The notes beneath the pieces are model-generated. The model had not been told where the DNA came from. It did no database searches and saw nothing but the letters and a program-made list of their open reading frames with translations. This document shows, piece after piece, positions 49,941-59,125 of a stretch of DNA of 64,000 nt. Every line of letters starts with the position of its first letter. Position 1 is the stretch's first letter. The stretch lies in the NCBI RefSeq assembly GCF_002252705.1, contig NZ_NQLA01000001.1, positions 62,001-126,000 of the forward strand, read 5' to 3'. The position numbers were made by a program, and so were the translations under genes. Origin of the DNA: Vulcanococcus limneticus LL. GTDB taxonomy: Bacteria > Cyanobacteriota > Cyanobacteriia > PCC-6307 > Cyanobiaceae.

Positions 49941-50795
49941 CTACGGCAGCCAGGGCGAGCCGGAGAAGTCCGGCGCCCGTTTCTCCAGGAAGGCATTGCG
50001 GCCTTCGCGGCCCTCCTCGGTCCGGTAGAAGAGGTGGGTGGCCTGCCCGGCCAGCTCCTGCAGTCCCGCCATGCCGTCGGTTTCGGCGTTGAAGGCGGCC
50101 TTGAGGCAGCGGATTGCGGTGGGACTGTGGCCCAGCACCTCCCGGGCCCAGGCCACCCCCTCGGCCTCCAGCTCCTGCAGGGGCACCACCTGGTTCACCA
50201 GGCCCATGGCCAGGGCCTGCTCGGCGCTGTACTGGCGGCAGAGGAACCAGATCTCGCGCGCCTTGCGCTGGCCCACCAGCCTGGCCAGGTAGCTGGCGCC
50301 GAAGCCGCCATCGAAGCTGCCCACCCGCGGACCCGTCTGCCCGAAGACGGCGTTCTCGGCCGCGATCGAGAGGTCGCAGAGAAGGTGCAGCACCTGGCCG
50401 CCGCCGATCGCGTAGCCGGCCACCAGGGCAATCACCACCTTGGGCAGGCTGCGGATCAGGCGCTGCAGATCCAGCACGTTCAGCCGCGGCAGGCCCTCGT
50501 CGTCCACGTAGCCGCCATCGCCGCGCACGCTCTGGTCGCCGCCGGCGCAGAAGGCCCAGCCGCCGTCGGCCGCTGGACCGGCCCCCGTGAACAGCACCAC
50601 GCCGATGGCCGGGTTGTCGCGCACCCGTGAGAAGGCGTCGAACAGCTCGCTCACCGTGCGCGGCCGGAAGGCGTTGCGCTTGTGGGGGCGATTGATCGTG
50701 ATGCGGGCGATCCCCTCCTCGCACAGGTCGAAGAGGATGTCGGAGTAGCTCCCCTGGGGGATCCAGCGCGCGGAAGATGGCTGCGGGGTGAGCAT
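49941..50795 (-). CDS. menB: 1,4-dihydroxy-2-naphthoyl-CoA synthase MenB
   Basis: A 284-aa crotonase-fold enzyme for naphthoquinone ring closure in phylloquinone synthesis. Visible marks: [21 protein letters not shown]-like oxyanion region [49 protein letters not shown] and the family-specific C-terminus [24 protein letters not shown] 50795 is chosen (84 bp after menD). menD is immediately upstream in the same direction. Confidence 0.95.
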   Translation of the reverse strand: MLTPQPSSARWIPQGSYSDILFDLCEEGIARITINRPHKRNAFRPRTVSELFDAFSRVRDNPAIGVVLFTGAGPAADGGWAFCAGGDQSVRGDGGYVDDEGLPRLNVLDLQRLIRSLPKVVIALVAGYAIGGGQVLHLLCDLSIAAENAVFGQTGPRVGSFDGGFGASYLARLVGQRKAREIWFLCRQYSAEQALAMGLVNQVVPLQELEAEGVAWAREVLGHSPTAIRCLKAAFNAETDGMAGLQELAGQATHLFYRTEEGREGRNAFLEKRAPDFSGSPWLP

Positions 50796-50879
50796 CGGCC
50801 AGGCTGGTGGTGGGGCCATTCTGCGGCGCGGCCTGGGGTGTCCCCAGGGTCTTCCTGCCCGGAGGGATCGCAGCCTGGT

Positions 50880-52814
50880 TCAGCGCAGCTCCCTTGTCAT
50901 GGGCCGGCTGGCCAGCTGCCGGGCCACCGTCGCCCGCAGGTGCTGGCGCAGCAGGGCATCGGCACGGCGGCCGGTGCGCAGCTCGATCAGGGCCATCGGG
51001 TGCTCCGCCGCCCAGCTCAGGGCCGCTCCGAGCTCCGCCAGGCTCGCCAGAGCCCGCACCGGAACCCCATGGGCGGCCGCCAGGGCGCCGTGGTCCACCG
51101 TCTGGGGCATGGCGAACAGGCGCTCGAAATCCATCGCCTGTTCGGCCTGGGGGCGGATTGGCAGTTGCTCGAAGATGCCGCCGCCACCGTTGTCCACCAG
51201 CACCACCGTCAGCCGGCAGCCCGCAGTGTCGAGCTGCCGGCGCCAGAGCCAGCCATTGGCGTCGTGCAGCAGGGCCAGATCCCCCGTGAGCAGCACCAGC
51301 TCTCCCTCGGCCAGGGCCAGACCGGCGGCGATCGAGAGGGTGCCGTCGATGCCGGAGGCGCCGCGAAAGCCATGCACCCGTCGCTGGGGGGCGGCCGGAT
51401 CGGCGAAGCTCTCCCAGTCCCGCACCGGACTGCTGCTGGCGAGCATCAGCGGCAGTCCGGCGGGCAGCAGGCGGCTGAGGGCCCGCGCCAGGGCGGGCTC
51501 GGCGGCGGGGGGCTTGGATTCCCCTCCAGCGCCAGCGGTGCCCTCGGTGTGATCCAGGTGCAGGTTGAGGTCCCGATCCAGTGCCGCCTGGGCCAGGCCC
51601 TCGGCCCGCCGCCAGTGCCCGGCCAGGGCCTCGGCCCCTGGGGCTGGGGCAGCGGATGCCTCGTCGCCTGCAAGCCATGGCCAGATCCGCTCCAGCCAGG
51701 CGGCCAGGCCCTCGCCGCGGCGGACAGTGGCGCTGCCGGTGGCATCCAGGTTGCGCGGTTCGGCTTCACTGATCAGGAGTTGGGGGCCGCTGGCCGCGGC
51801 GATCCACTGCTGCAGGCGGCGGCTGGCGGGCATGGGGCCCAGGCGCAGCAGCTGGGGGGGTGCCAGCTGTCCGGGGGGCTCGGCCAGCAGCAGGTCGTAG
51901 GCGGCCACCAGCTCCAGGCCGGGCCAGCCCCGCAGGCCCGAAAGGCCATCGGCCAGCACCGGCCAGCCCGTGCGCCGCTGCCAGCGCAGCAGGGCGGCGG
52001 CAAAGCGCCCCAGCTCGGCGGCGGTGCCTCGCCAGGGGCCTGCCACCACCACTCCCGCTCGATCGGGATCCAGGCCGCCGAGGAGATCGGCCTGGGCCTG
52101 GCTCTGGCCGCCAGGCCCAGGGCCTTCGGCTTTGGCCAAAGGCTCGCGCGCCCGCTCCCGCACCGGTTTGGGGGCCTCCTCCGCCCGTGCGGCGCCAGCG
52201 CCGGCGACCATGGCAAGCTCGGCGGCCAGCTCCACCAGTTCCGCCGCTCCGGCGTGCAGCGGCTCTTCAAAGGGCAGGTTGAGGTGCACCGGTCCCACCG
52301 GGGTCTCCAGGGCGGCGGCCCAGGCGCGGTCGGCCAGGACTCCGATCGCCTGCTGATCCATGGCCGCCAGGCCCCGCCCGTCGCCGTGCAGGCAGGCCCG
52401 GCAGCTGGCCGCCAGGAACTGCTCCTGGTTCACGGTCTGGTTGGCACCGCAGCCCTTCAGCCGCACGGGGCGATCCGCCGTGAGCAGCAGCAGCGGCACA
52501 CTGCCGCTGTCGGCCTCCACCGCCGCCGGTAGGAGGTTGGCCACCGCGGTGCCGGATGTCGTCACCACCGCGGCCGGCATCCCGTCCACCCGCCCCAGCC
52601 CCAGGGCCAGGAAGGCGGCGGAGCGTTCATCCACGCCCGTGAGCAGCTGCAGGCCGTGGCGCTCCAGCATGCCCGCGGCCACCGCCAGGGGGGCCGAGCG
52701 ACTGCCGGGGCAGAGCACCAGGCGCCGCAGGCCCTGGCGCCGCAGTGCCAGCAGCAGGCTGAGGGCGGCCCGCAGGTTCGCCGCGGTACTGGTGGGGAAG
52801 GCAGAAGCGGGCAC
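50880..52814 (-). CDS. menD: SEPHCHC synthase MenD
   Basis: A 644-aa thiamine-diphosphate enzyme making 2-succinyl-5-enolpyruvyl-6-hydroxy-3-cyclohexene-1-carboxylate for phylloquinone (photosystem I). N-terminal LVLCPGSRSAPLAVAAG, VDERSAAFLALGLGR, VTTSGTAVANLLPAAVEAD, TADRPVRLKGCGANQTVNQ; C-terminal ThDP motif LTGDLALLHDANGWL and VLVDNGGGGIFEQLP. It starts at GTG 52814, only 32 bp from the divergent lepB start. An Ala/Pro-rich insert around residues 200-230 makes it somewhat longer than average. Confidence 0.95.
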   Translation of the reverse strand: MPASAFPTSTAANLRAALSLLLALRRQGLRRLVLCPGSRSAPLAVAAGMLERHGLQLLTGVDERSAAFLALGLGRVDGMPAAVVTTSGTAVANLLPAAVEADSGSVPLLLLTADRPVRLKGCGANQTVNQEQFLAASCRACLHGDGRGLAAMDQQAIGVLADRAWAAALETPVGPVHLNLPFEEPLHAGAAELVELAAELAMVAGAGAARAEEAPKPVRERAREPLAKAEGPGPGGQSQAQADLLGGLDPDRAGVVVAGPWRGTAAELGRFAAALLRWQRRTGWPVLADGLSGLRGWPGLELVAAYDLLLAEPPGQLAPPQLLRLGPMPASRRLQQWIAAASGPQLLISEAEPRNLDATGSATVRRGEGLAAWLERIWPWLAGDEASAAPAPGAEALAGHWRRAEGLAQAALDRDLNLHLDHTEGTAGAGGESKPPAAEPALARALSRLLPAGLPLMLASSSPVRDWESFADPAAPQRRVHGFRGASGIDGTLSIAAGLALAEGELVLLTGDLALLHDANGWLWRRQLDTAGCRLTVVLVDNGGGGIFEQLPIRPQAEQAMDFERLFAMPQTVDHGALAAAHGVPVRALASLAELGAALSWAAEHPMALIELRTGRRADALLRQHLRATVARQLASRPMTRELR

Positions 52815-52846
52815 CGGCGCCGGCGGCTGGTGAGGATGGACCGATC

Positions 52847-53506
52847 ATGCTGACCGGACCGTCCCCCATGGCCGATACCCCATCCCCTCCGGCCGGCGCC
52901 GGGCCCGACGGCGGCGGCGGCGCCGAGTCCAAGGGCCTGCGGGGGTGGCTGCGGCATTGGCTGCCCCTGCTGGCCTGGGTCGCCCTGGCCCTGCTGCTGC
53001 GCTGGGTGGTGGTGGAACCCCGTTGGATCCCCTCCGGTTCGATGCTGCCCACCCTGCAGCTGCAGGACCGGGTGCTGGTGGAGAAGCTGCGGCCGCGGCT
53101 GCACCGTCCTCTCCCCCCCGGCACGATCGTGGTGTTTCATGCCCCGCCGGCCCTGGTGGCGGCCGGTTACGACCCGCAGGCCGCCCTGATCAAGCGGGTG
53201 GTGGCCGAGCCGGGCGATGTGGTGGAGGTGCGGGACGGCCAGCTGATCCGCAACGGCACGCCGGTGGCGGAGCCCTGGCTGAGCGAGGCGATGGACTACA
53301 GCCTGCCCCCGCTCACGGTGCCCGAGGACGGGCTGATGGTGCTGGGCGACAACCGCAACGCCAGTCTGGATTCCCATCTCTGGGGACCGCTGCCTAGCCG
53401 GGAGGTGATCGGCACCGCCGTGTTCCGCTACTGGCCCCTGGACCGGCTCGGTCCGATTCGGTTCTCCCCCCAGGGCCTCAGGGATGGCCTCAACCAGTTG
53501 GGGTAG
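52847..53506 (+). CDS. lepB: Signal peptidase I
   Basis: A 219-aa type I signal peptidase: a Pro/Gly-rich cytoplasmic N-terminus, one membrane helix (LPLLAWVALALLLRWVVV), catalytic Ser in IPSGSMLPTLQ, catalytic Lys in ALIKRVVAEPGDVVEV, and GDNRNASLDSHLWGPL (box E). Cleaves signal peptides at the plasma or thylakoid membrane. ATG 52847 or 52868 (MADTP) are both possible. Confidence 0.92.
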   Translation: MLTGPSPMADTPSPPAGAGPDGGGGAESKGLRGWLRHWLPLLAWVALALLLRWVVVEPRWIPSGSMLPTLQLQDRVLVEKLRPRLHRPLPPGTIVVFHAPPALVAAGYDPQAALIKRVVAEPGDVVEVRDGQLIRNGTPVAEPWLSEAMDYSLPPLTVPEDGLMVLGDNRNASLDSHLWGPLPSREVIGTAVFRYWPLDRLGPIRFSPQGLRDGLNQLG

Positions 53507-53536
53507 GGTTGCCGCGTGACGCGGAGCACACCGGAG

Positions 53537-53884
53537 ATGTTCAACCCGGAGTTCCTGACGAGCGAGAACGAGGCGATCGGCTCCAATTCGCTGATCCAGT
53601 ACCTCCAGGAGCAGTCTCCCGACGTGCTGCAGCGGGTGGCTCGCTCGGCCAGCAGCGACATCCAGGACATCATTCGCCACAACGTCCAGGGACTGTTGGG
53701 CATGCTGCCCGGCGAACAGTTCGAGGTGAAGATCCAGGCCAGCCGCGACAACCTGGCCGGTCTGCTGGCCTCGGCGATGATGACTGGCTACTTCCTGCGC
53801 CAGATGGAACAGCGCATGGAGCTGGAAGCCTCCCTGTTTGTCGACGCGGACCAGGACGTCGATCCGGGCGAGCTGAAGCTCTGA
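53537..53884 (+). CDS. DUF760 protein
   Basis: 115 aa: MFNPEFLTSENEAIGSNSLI, QYLQEQSPDVLQRVARSASS, IIRHNVQGLLGMLPGEQFEV, ASAMMTGYFLRQMEQRMELE. This is the DUF760 family of cyanobacteria and plastids (function unknown). ATG 53537 gives the usual N-terminus; GTG 53516 is an in-frame alternative. Confidence 0.85.
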   Translation: MFNPEFLTSENEAIGSNSLIQYLQEQSPDVLQRVARSASSDIQDIIRHNVQGLLGMLPGEQFEVKIQASRDNLAGLLASAMMTGYFLRQMEQRMELEASLFVDADQDVDPGELKL

Positions 53885-53906
53885 GGCTCCCGGGCCTCAC
53901 CTGGCC

Positions 53907-55073
53907 TCAGCTCAGCGGCTGCTCGGGGACCACCCCCAGCTGCAGCAGGCGATCGTCAATGCCGGCCAGATAGGCCCAGTTCCCCTCCCGGGGGGCCCAG
54001 GGCCGGGCTTCGATCTGATCGGCGAGGGTCGCCAACTGCTCGGGGGAGCAGGGGATCGGTGCTTCGTAGTGGGCGGGCACCAGCCAGCGCACGCCCTCCA
54101 GGCTCGCCAGGCGCCGCAGCCAGGTCAGCAGGGGCTGGCGGGCCCGTGGAAACACCAGCCGCTCCAGCACCGGCGCGATCTGCAGCCGGGGCCGCCCGGC
54201 CTCCAGCAGCGCCTCGAAGGCCGCCTGCCAGCCGGGCCGCCAGCGGAACGGGTAGAGGCCGAAGTAGCTGCGCGGGCTGCGCAGCCCTGGCCGCAGGGCC
54301 TGGCCCAGCACCTCAGCCAGGGGCGGCACCGCCAGGGGCTCGGGCCGCAGATAGGAGGCGAACAGCACCAGCCGCCGCCAGCCGCGCCGCCGCTGCTCCG
54401 GGCCATCCAGCAGGGGCTCGTCGCCCCGCTCGCGGGCATGGAACAGCAGCGGTGTGGGGTCCGCCGCGAAGAGCTCAGGGGGCTCGGCGCCGATCGCCAC
54501 CAGGGCATCGGTCACCAGCAGGGCGCCGCTGGCCCGGTGAAGGCAGGCCAGTTCCTGGAAGCGCCCCACCCCCAGATCCAGGGGCCCGAGCGATTCCCAC
54601 AGCAGTTCGCCAGGGTGGGGCCAGCCGTCCTCACCCAGTACCCGCGTGCGCTCGGTGGGGAAACCCAGCCAGCTCAGGGGTAGCCGCAGCGGGAAGCTCC
54701 ACTGGCCGGGCGTCACCCACACCTGGGCCGAGGGGAAGGCCCGGGCCATGGGGGGCACCGGTAGCTTGTGCTCCAGCCCTGAGGCCGTGGGCAGCACGAT
54801 CGTGGTCACCGGGCCGAAGCGCTCCTCCAGCTCCCGCAGGGCTGAACGCACCTCCCCGGTTGGCGCCACCGGCGCGTAAAGCAGCAGACCGGCCCGCAGC
54901 CGCACCACCGTCATCCGGATCGGCACCGCCACGTAGAACACCCCCTGCAACTGCTCGAAGCCCCAGAGCTGATCGGGGATCAACTCCCGCACCAGGGTGC
55001 GGCGCCGGCCGTAGGGATAGAGGGGCAGCAGTGGCCACCAGGGCCAGGACTGCTCGCGACGTGCGGCGGTCAT
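53907..55073 (-). CDS. DUF4336 protein
   Basis: A 388-aa soluble protein: WPWWPLLPLYPYGRRRTLVR near the N-terminus, then VPIRMTVVRLRAGLLLYAPV, TIVLPTASGLEHKLPVPPMA, and at the C-terminus LEGVRWLVPAHYEAPI. The family has a degenerate metallo-beta-lactamase-like fold and is found in cyanobacteria and plants. Function unknown. ATG 55073 is chosen; 55115 is an alternative. It is downstream of the Mn transporter operon by 44 bp. Confidence 0.8.
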   Translation of the reverse strand: MTAARREQSWPWWPLLPLYPYGRRRTLVRELIPDQLWGFEQLQGVFYVAVPIRMTVVRLRAGLLLYAPVAPTGEVRSALRELEERFGPVTTIVLPTASGLEHKLPVPPMARAFPSAQVWVTPGQWSFPLRLPLSWLGFPTERTRVLGEDGWPHPGELLWESLGPLDLGVGRFQELACLHRASGALLVTDALVAIGAEPPELFAADPTPLLFHARERGDEPLLDGPEQRRRGWRRLVLFASYLRPEPLAVPPLAEVLGQALRPGLRSPRSYFGLYPFRWRPGWQAAFEALLEAGRPRLQIAPVLERLVFPRARQPLLTWLRRLASLEGVRWLVPAHYEAPIPCSPEQLATLADQIEARPWAPREGNWAYLAGIDDRLLQLGVVPEQPLS

Positions 55074-55117
55074 CGTCTTCAGCTCAACCCCCGTCTCACG
55101 CCCCGTCACGACCAACC

Positions 55118-55957
55118 TCAGCGGGACCGCTGGGCCAGCAGGCCGTGGCGGGGAGCCAGCAGGAAGGCCAGCAGAAAGAGTCCGGTCTGCACCAGCACGA
55201 TGCAGCCGGCGGTGGAGGCATCGAGCCAGTAGCTCGCGTAGATGCCCACCACGCTGGAGAGCATGGCCGAGGCGATCGCGATCCAGCTCATCCGATCGAA
55301 GCGGTCGCTCAGCAGGTAGGCGGTGGCGCCGGGGGTCACCAGCATCGCTACCACCAGGATGATGCCCACCGTCTGCAGGCCCGCCACGGCCGCCAGGGAG
55401 AGCACCGCCAGCAGCAGGTAGTGCAGCGCTCCGGTGTTGAGGCCGATCGAGCGGGCGTGGGTGGGATCGAAGCAGAACAGGATCAGGTCGCGCCGGAACA
55501 CCAGCAGCACCGCCAGCACCAGGGCGCTGATCAGCAGGGTCTGCTGGATGTCAGCGGTGCTGATGCCGAGCACGTTGCCGAACAGGATGTGGGTGAGGTC
55601 GATCGAACTGCGCAGCTTCGAGATCAGGGTGAGGCCCAGGGCGAAGAAGCCGGTGAACACCAGGCCGATCACCGTGTCCTCCTTGATCCGCGTCATCTGC
55701 TTGATGTAGCCGATCAGCGCCACCGAACCCACGCCGAACACGAAGGCCCCCACCGCGAAGGGCAGCCCCAGGGCGTAGGCGATCACCACCCCGGGCATCA
55801 CGGCGTGGGACACCGCATCCCCCATCAGGGCCCAGCCCTTGAGGGTGAGGAAGCAGGAGAGCAGGCCGCAGACCGTGGCGACCAGCAGGCTTACCAGCAG
55901 GGCCCGCACCATGAAGGCGTGGCTGAGGGGCTCCGTGAGCCAGAGCAGGGCCTCCAT
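55118..55957 (-). CDS. mntB: Manganese ABC transporter permease MntB
   Basis: A 279-aa ABC-3-type permease with about eight helices: LLSCFLTLKGWALMGDAVSHAVMPGVV, FFALGLTLISKLRSSIDLTHILFGN, RDLILFCFDPTHARSIGLN, VGIILVVAMLVTPGATAYLL. ABC-3 permeases serve Mn, Zn or Fe; the Mn assignment comes from the partner binding protein. Its ATG overlaps the mntA stop by 1 bp. Confidence 0.88.
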   Translation of the reverse strand: MEALLWLTEPLSHAFMVRALLVSLLVATVCGLLSCFLTLKGWALMGDAVSHAVMPGVVIAYALGLPFAVGAFVFGVGSVALIGYIKQMTRIKEDTVIGLVFTGFFALGLTLISKLRSSIDLTHILFGNVLGISTADIQQTLLISALVLAVLLVFRRDLILFCFDPTHARSIGLNTGALHYLLLAVLSLAAVAGLQTVGIILVVAMLVTPGATAYLLSDRFDRMSWIAIASAMLSSVVGIYASYWLDASTAGCIVLVQTGLFLLAFLLAPRHGLLAQRSR

Positions 55958-56796
55958 CAGCGGATTCCCCCGGGGCTGGCTTCCAGGCCGGCCATCACGG
56001 CACTGAAGGTGCGTGCCAGGTTCTCCTCGGTGAACACCTCGTCGATCGCCCCGTAGGCCAGCACGGTTCGGTTGATCAGCACCACCTGGTCGCAGAAGCC
56101 TCTCACGTGGGCCAGGTCGTGGGTGGAGATCAGTACGCTGCGCCCCTCGCGCCGGAACTGCTCGAACAGCTCCACCATCAGGCCCTCGGTGCGGATGTCC
56201 ACGCCGTTGAAGGGCTCATCGAGCAGCAGCACCGTGGCCCCCTGGGCCAGGGCTCGGGCCAGGAAGGCCCGCTTGCGCTGGCCGCCGGAGAGCTCGCCGA
56301 TCTGACGGTCCCGCAGGTCCCACAGGGCCACCCGCTCCAGGCTCTCGCGCACGGCCTGGCGGTCCTGGGGCCGGGGGCGGCGCAGCAGGTTCATGCGGCC
56401 GTAGCGGCCCATCATCACCACGTCGGCCACGCTCACCGGGAAGTTCCAGTCGACGCTTTCGGTCTGGGGCACGTAGGCCACGGCCTGCTCGCGGCGGGCC
56501 TGGGCCAGGGGGGCGCCGTTGATGCGGATCGTGCCGCGCGACGGCCGCACGAAGCCCATCAGCGCCTTGAACAGGGTCGACTTCCCGGCCCCGTTCATGC
56601 CCACCAGGCCGCAGATACTGCCGGCGGCCACCCGCAGCGAGGCCTCGTGCAGGGCCACCACCCCGTGGTAGTCGACGCACAGACCCTCCACGGTGATCCG
56701 CTCGGGTGGCAGGGGCGTGGGCGGCTGGGCCGCCGTGTGGGCTGCTGGGGTTGGAGAGGAGCCGTAGGGGAAGGTCCCGCGGGGTGGATCAACCAT
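55957..56796 (-). CDS. mntA: Manganese ABC transporter ATP-binding protein MntA
   Basis: A 279-aa ABC ATPase with a Pro-rich N-terminal extension (~30 aa): Walker A GMNGAGKSTLFKAL, LSGGQRKRAFLARALAQG signature, Walker B VLLLDEPFNGVD. Class matches Mn/Zn/Fe importers (ZnuC/MntA). ATG 56796 lies 4 bp after the mntC stop. It is the middle gene of mntC-mntA-mntB. Confidence 0.9.
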   Translation of the reverse strand: MVDPPRGTFPYGSSPTPAAHTAAQPPTPLPPERITVEGLCVDYHGVVALHEASLRVAAGSICGLVGMNGAGKSTLFKALMGFVRPSRGTIRINGAPLAQARREQAVAYVPQTESVDWNFPVSVADVVMMGRYGRMNLLRRPRPQDRQAVRESLERVALWDLRDRQIGELSGGQRKRAFLARALAQGATVLLLDEPFNGVDIRTEGLMVELFEQFRREGRSVLISTHDLAHVRGFCDQVVLINRTVLAYGAIDEVFTEENLARTFSAVMAGLEASPGGIR

Positions 56797-56800
56797 CGCC

Positions 56801-57784
56801 TCAGCCTCCCGCACCGCGCAGCCCCTGCACCAGCGTGCGCAGGTTGTGGCGCTGCAGCCCCAGCAGGCTCGGGGCAGGCCCATCAGGCAGCGAGAGGGAG
56901 TCGACGTAGAACACCCCGCCAAAGCGGCTGCCGGCCTCGCGGGCCACCTCGCGCTGGGCCTCGTCGCTCACGGTGCTCTCGCAGAACACCGCCGGCACGC
57001 GGCGGCGGCGCACCAGATCGATCAGGCGGGCCATCCGCTGGGGGGTCACCTGGCTCTCGCCGTTGACGGGCCAGAGGTAGGCCTCCTGCAGGCCGTAGTC
57101 GCGGGCGAGGTAGGAGAAGGCCCCCTCGCAGCTGGCCAGCACCCGCTGCTCGGCAGGCAGGGTGGCAAGGGCCTGGCGGAACTCGCGATCGAGTTGGCGC
57201 AACTGGCGGCGGTAGGCATCGGCGTTGCGCCGGTAGGTGGCGGCGCCGGCCGGATCGATGGTCGTGAAGGCGGCGCGCAGGTTCTCCACATAGATCTCGG
57301 CCAGCTGTGGCGACATCCAGGCGTGGGGATTGGGCTGGCCGCGGCCGGCGTCTTCGGCGATCGGCAGGGGGGTGATGCCGGCGCTCAGGGTCACCCGCGG
57401 CACGCCCGGCAGGCCGGCATGGAAGCGCTCGGCCCAGCGCTCAAGGTTGAGGCCGTTCTCCAGGATCAGCCGGGCGCCGCTGGCGCGCTGCAGGTCGCTG
57501 GGGGTGGGCTCGTAGCCGTGGATCTCGGCCCCCAGCTTGGTGATCGACTCCACCTGCAGCCGATCCCCCGCCACCTGGCGGGCCATGTCGGCGATCACGG
57601 TGAAGGTGGTGAGCACCCGGGGCTTGCCGCTCGCAGCCGTCCCCTGCTGCTGCCCCTCCGGTTGGCGTCCGGGTTTGCAGCCGGCGAGCGAGAGGGCCAC
57701 CAGGCCCACGGCCACCAGGGCCCAGGCCAGGCGCCGGTGCACCCGCTGGGGGCTTGAGCCGCGGCCGATCGATGAGAGGACCAT
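56801..57784 (-). CDS. mntC: Manganese-binding lipoprotein MntC
   Basis: A 327-aa cluster A-I substrate-binding lipoprotein: signal with lipobox LAGC, then RVLTTFTVIADMARQVAGD. The metal ligands can be read as His in AEIHGYEPTPSD, His in NPHAWMSPQ, Glu in SCEGAFSYLARDYG and Asp in YVDSLSLPDG. A His-His-Glu-Asp set is typical of Mn (or Fe) rather than Zn proteins. First gene of the operon; supplies Mn for photosystem II. Confidence 0.9.
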   Translation of the reverse strand: MVLSSIGRGSSPQRVHRRLAWALVAVGLVALSLAGCKPGRQPEGQQQGTAASGKPRVLTTFTVIADMARQVAGDRLQVESITKLGAEIHGYEPTPSDLQRASGARLILENGLNLERWAERFHAGLPGVPRVTLSAGITPLPIAEDAGRGQPNPHAWMSPQLAEIYVENLRAAFTTIDPAGAATYRRNADAYRRQLRQLDREFRQALATLPAEQRVLASCEGAFSYLARDYGLQEAYLWPVNGESQVTPQRMARLIDLVRRRRVPAVFCESTVSDEAQREVAREAGSRFGGVFYVDSLSLPDGPAPSLLGLQRHNLRTLVQGLRGAGG

Positions 57785-57812
57785 GGGCGATCGCCCGACG
57801 GGTGGAGCCTAC

Positions 57813-57838
57813 GAAAAAACCCCCGCCGCAGCGGGGGC
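57813..57838 (-). terminator. psbA intrinsic terminator
   Basis: Read leftward, GCCCCCGCTGCGGCGGGGG is followed by six T residues (the A-run at 57814-57819). It lies 38 bp beyond the psbA stop and 28 bp before the mntC start, so it separates psbA from the Mn operon. Confidence 0.9.
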
Positions 57839-57875
57839 TCTGGGGTTGCCGCAGGGCGGCAGGGGCCAATGGCCC

Positions 57876-58952
57876 TCAACCGATCGCGGGGGCGGTCAGG
57901 GCGACGGGTGTCACCTGGGCCGCGGCCAGATCGAGGGGGAAGTTGTGGGCATTGCGCTCGTGCATCACTTCGATGCCCAGGTTGGCGCGGTTGAGCACGT
58001 CAGCCCAGGTGTTGAGCACGCGGCCCTGGCCGTCCAGGATCGACTGGTTGAAGTTGAAGCCGTTCAGGTTGAACGCCATGGTGCTGATGCCCATGGAGGT
58101 GAACCAGATGCCCACAACAGGCCAGGCACCAAGGAAGAAGTGGAGGCTGCGGCTATTGTTGAAGCTGGCGTATTGGAAGATCAGGCGACCGAAGTAACCG
58201 TGGGCAGCCACGATGTTGTAGGTCTCTTCTTCCTGGCCGAACTTGTAGCCGTAGTTCTGGGACTCGGTCTCCGTGGTTTCACGCACCAGGGAGGAGGTCA
58301 CCAGTGAGCCATGCATGGCAGAGAACAGGCTGCCGCCGAACACACCAGCCACACCCAGCATGTGGAAGGGGTGCATCAGGATGTTGTGCTCGGCCTGGAA
58401 CACCAGCATGAAGTTGAAGGTGCCCGAGATGCCGAGGGGCATGCCGTCGGAGAAGGAGCCCTGACCGAAGGGGTAGATCAGGAACACGGCATAGGCGGCG
58501 GACAGCGGGGCGCTGTAGGCCACGCAGATCCAGGGGCGCATGCCCAGGCGGTAGGAGAGTTCCCACTGGCGGCCCATGTAGGCCGAGATGCCGATCAGGA
58601 AGTGGAACACCACCAGCTGATAGGGACCGCCGTTATAGAGCCACTCATCCAGGCTGGCTGCTTCCCAGATGGGATAGAAGTGCAGGCCGATGGCGTTGCT
58701 GCTGGGGATGACAGCGCCGGAGATGATGTTGTTGCCGTACAGGAAGGAGCCGGCCACGGGCTCGCGGATGCCATCGATATCGACGGGGGGAGCCGCGATG
58801 AAGGCAATGATGAAGCAGATGGTGGCCGACAGCAGGCAAGGGATCATCAGCACACCGAACCAACCCACATAGATGCGGTTGTCGGTGGAGGTGACCCACT
58901 TGCAGAAGCTTTCCCAGCTTCCAGCGCGGCCGCTGCGAAGGGCAGTGGTCAT
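57876..58952 (-). CDS. psbA: Photosystem II reaction centre protein D1
   Basis: A 358-aa D1 protein. Landmarks: five helices, the QA/QB-side [20 protein letters not shown], the Tyr-Z region [16 protein letters not shown]-terminal ligand region [37 protein letters not shown], with processing after Ala in LDLAAA. The residue equivalent to position 130 is Gln (MGRQWELS), the D1:1-like (low-light) form. Codon use and G+C are typical of highly expressed genes and differ from neighbours. It is monocistronic, bounded by its own terminator. Confidence 0.97.
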   Translation of the reverse strand: MTTALRSGRAGSWESFCKWVTSTDNRIYVGWFGVLMIPCLLSATICFIIAFIAAPPVDIDGIREPVAGSFLYGNNIISGAVIPSSNAIGLHFYPIWEAASLDEWLYNGGPYQLVVFHFLIGISAYMGRQWELSYRLGMRPWICVAYSAPLSAAYAVFLIYPFGQGSFSDGMPLGISGTFNFMLVFQAEHNILMHPFHMLGVAGVFGGSLFSAMHGSLVTSSLVRETTETESQNYGYKFGQEEETYNIVAAHGYFGRLIFQYASFNNSRSLHFFLGAWPVVGIWFTSMGISTMAFNLNGFNFNQSILDGQGRVLNTWADVLNRANLGIEVMHERNAHNFPLDLAAAQVTPVALTAPAIG

Positions 58953-59100
58953 GGACCGAATGAGTACGGGAATGCCACGGGATGTGGCACAGCCACGCTA
59001 GGTAGCCCGTTCGAAGCCCTCGGCGAACGACAACGAACGTGAGAGACCTTCGTCTTTCTTCGTGAAGTACTTCGCGAAAGCTTCATGAAGAGTTGTTAAG
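58953..59100 (-). promoter_or_regulatory. psbA upstream region with three spaced palindromes
   Basis: Three near-palindromes CTTCGTGAAG (59058-59067), CTTCGCGAAAG (59070-59080) and CTTCATGAAG (59081-59090) lie 11-12 bp apart about 105-140 bp upstream of the psbA ATG, immediately after TTAACAACT on the coding strand. They could be operators for a light-responsive regulator. No canonical HLR1 box was recognised. Confidence 0.5.
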
Positions 59101-59125
59101 TCTCGACTTGTCGGGTCCCTGCGTG

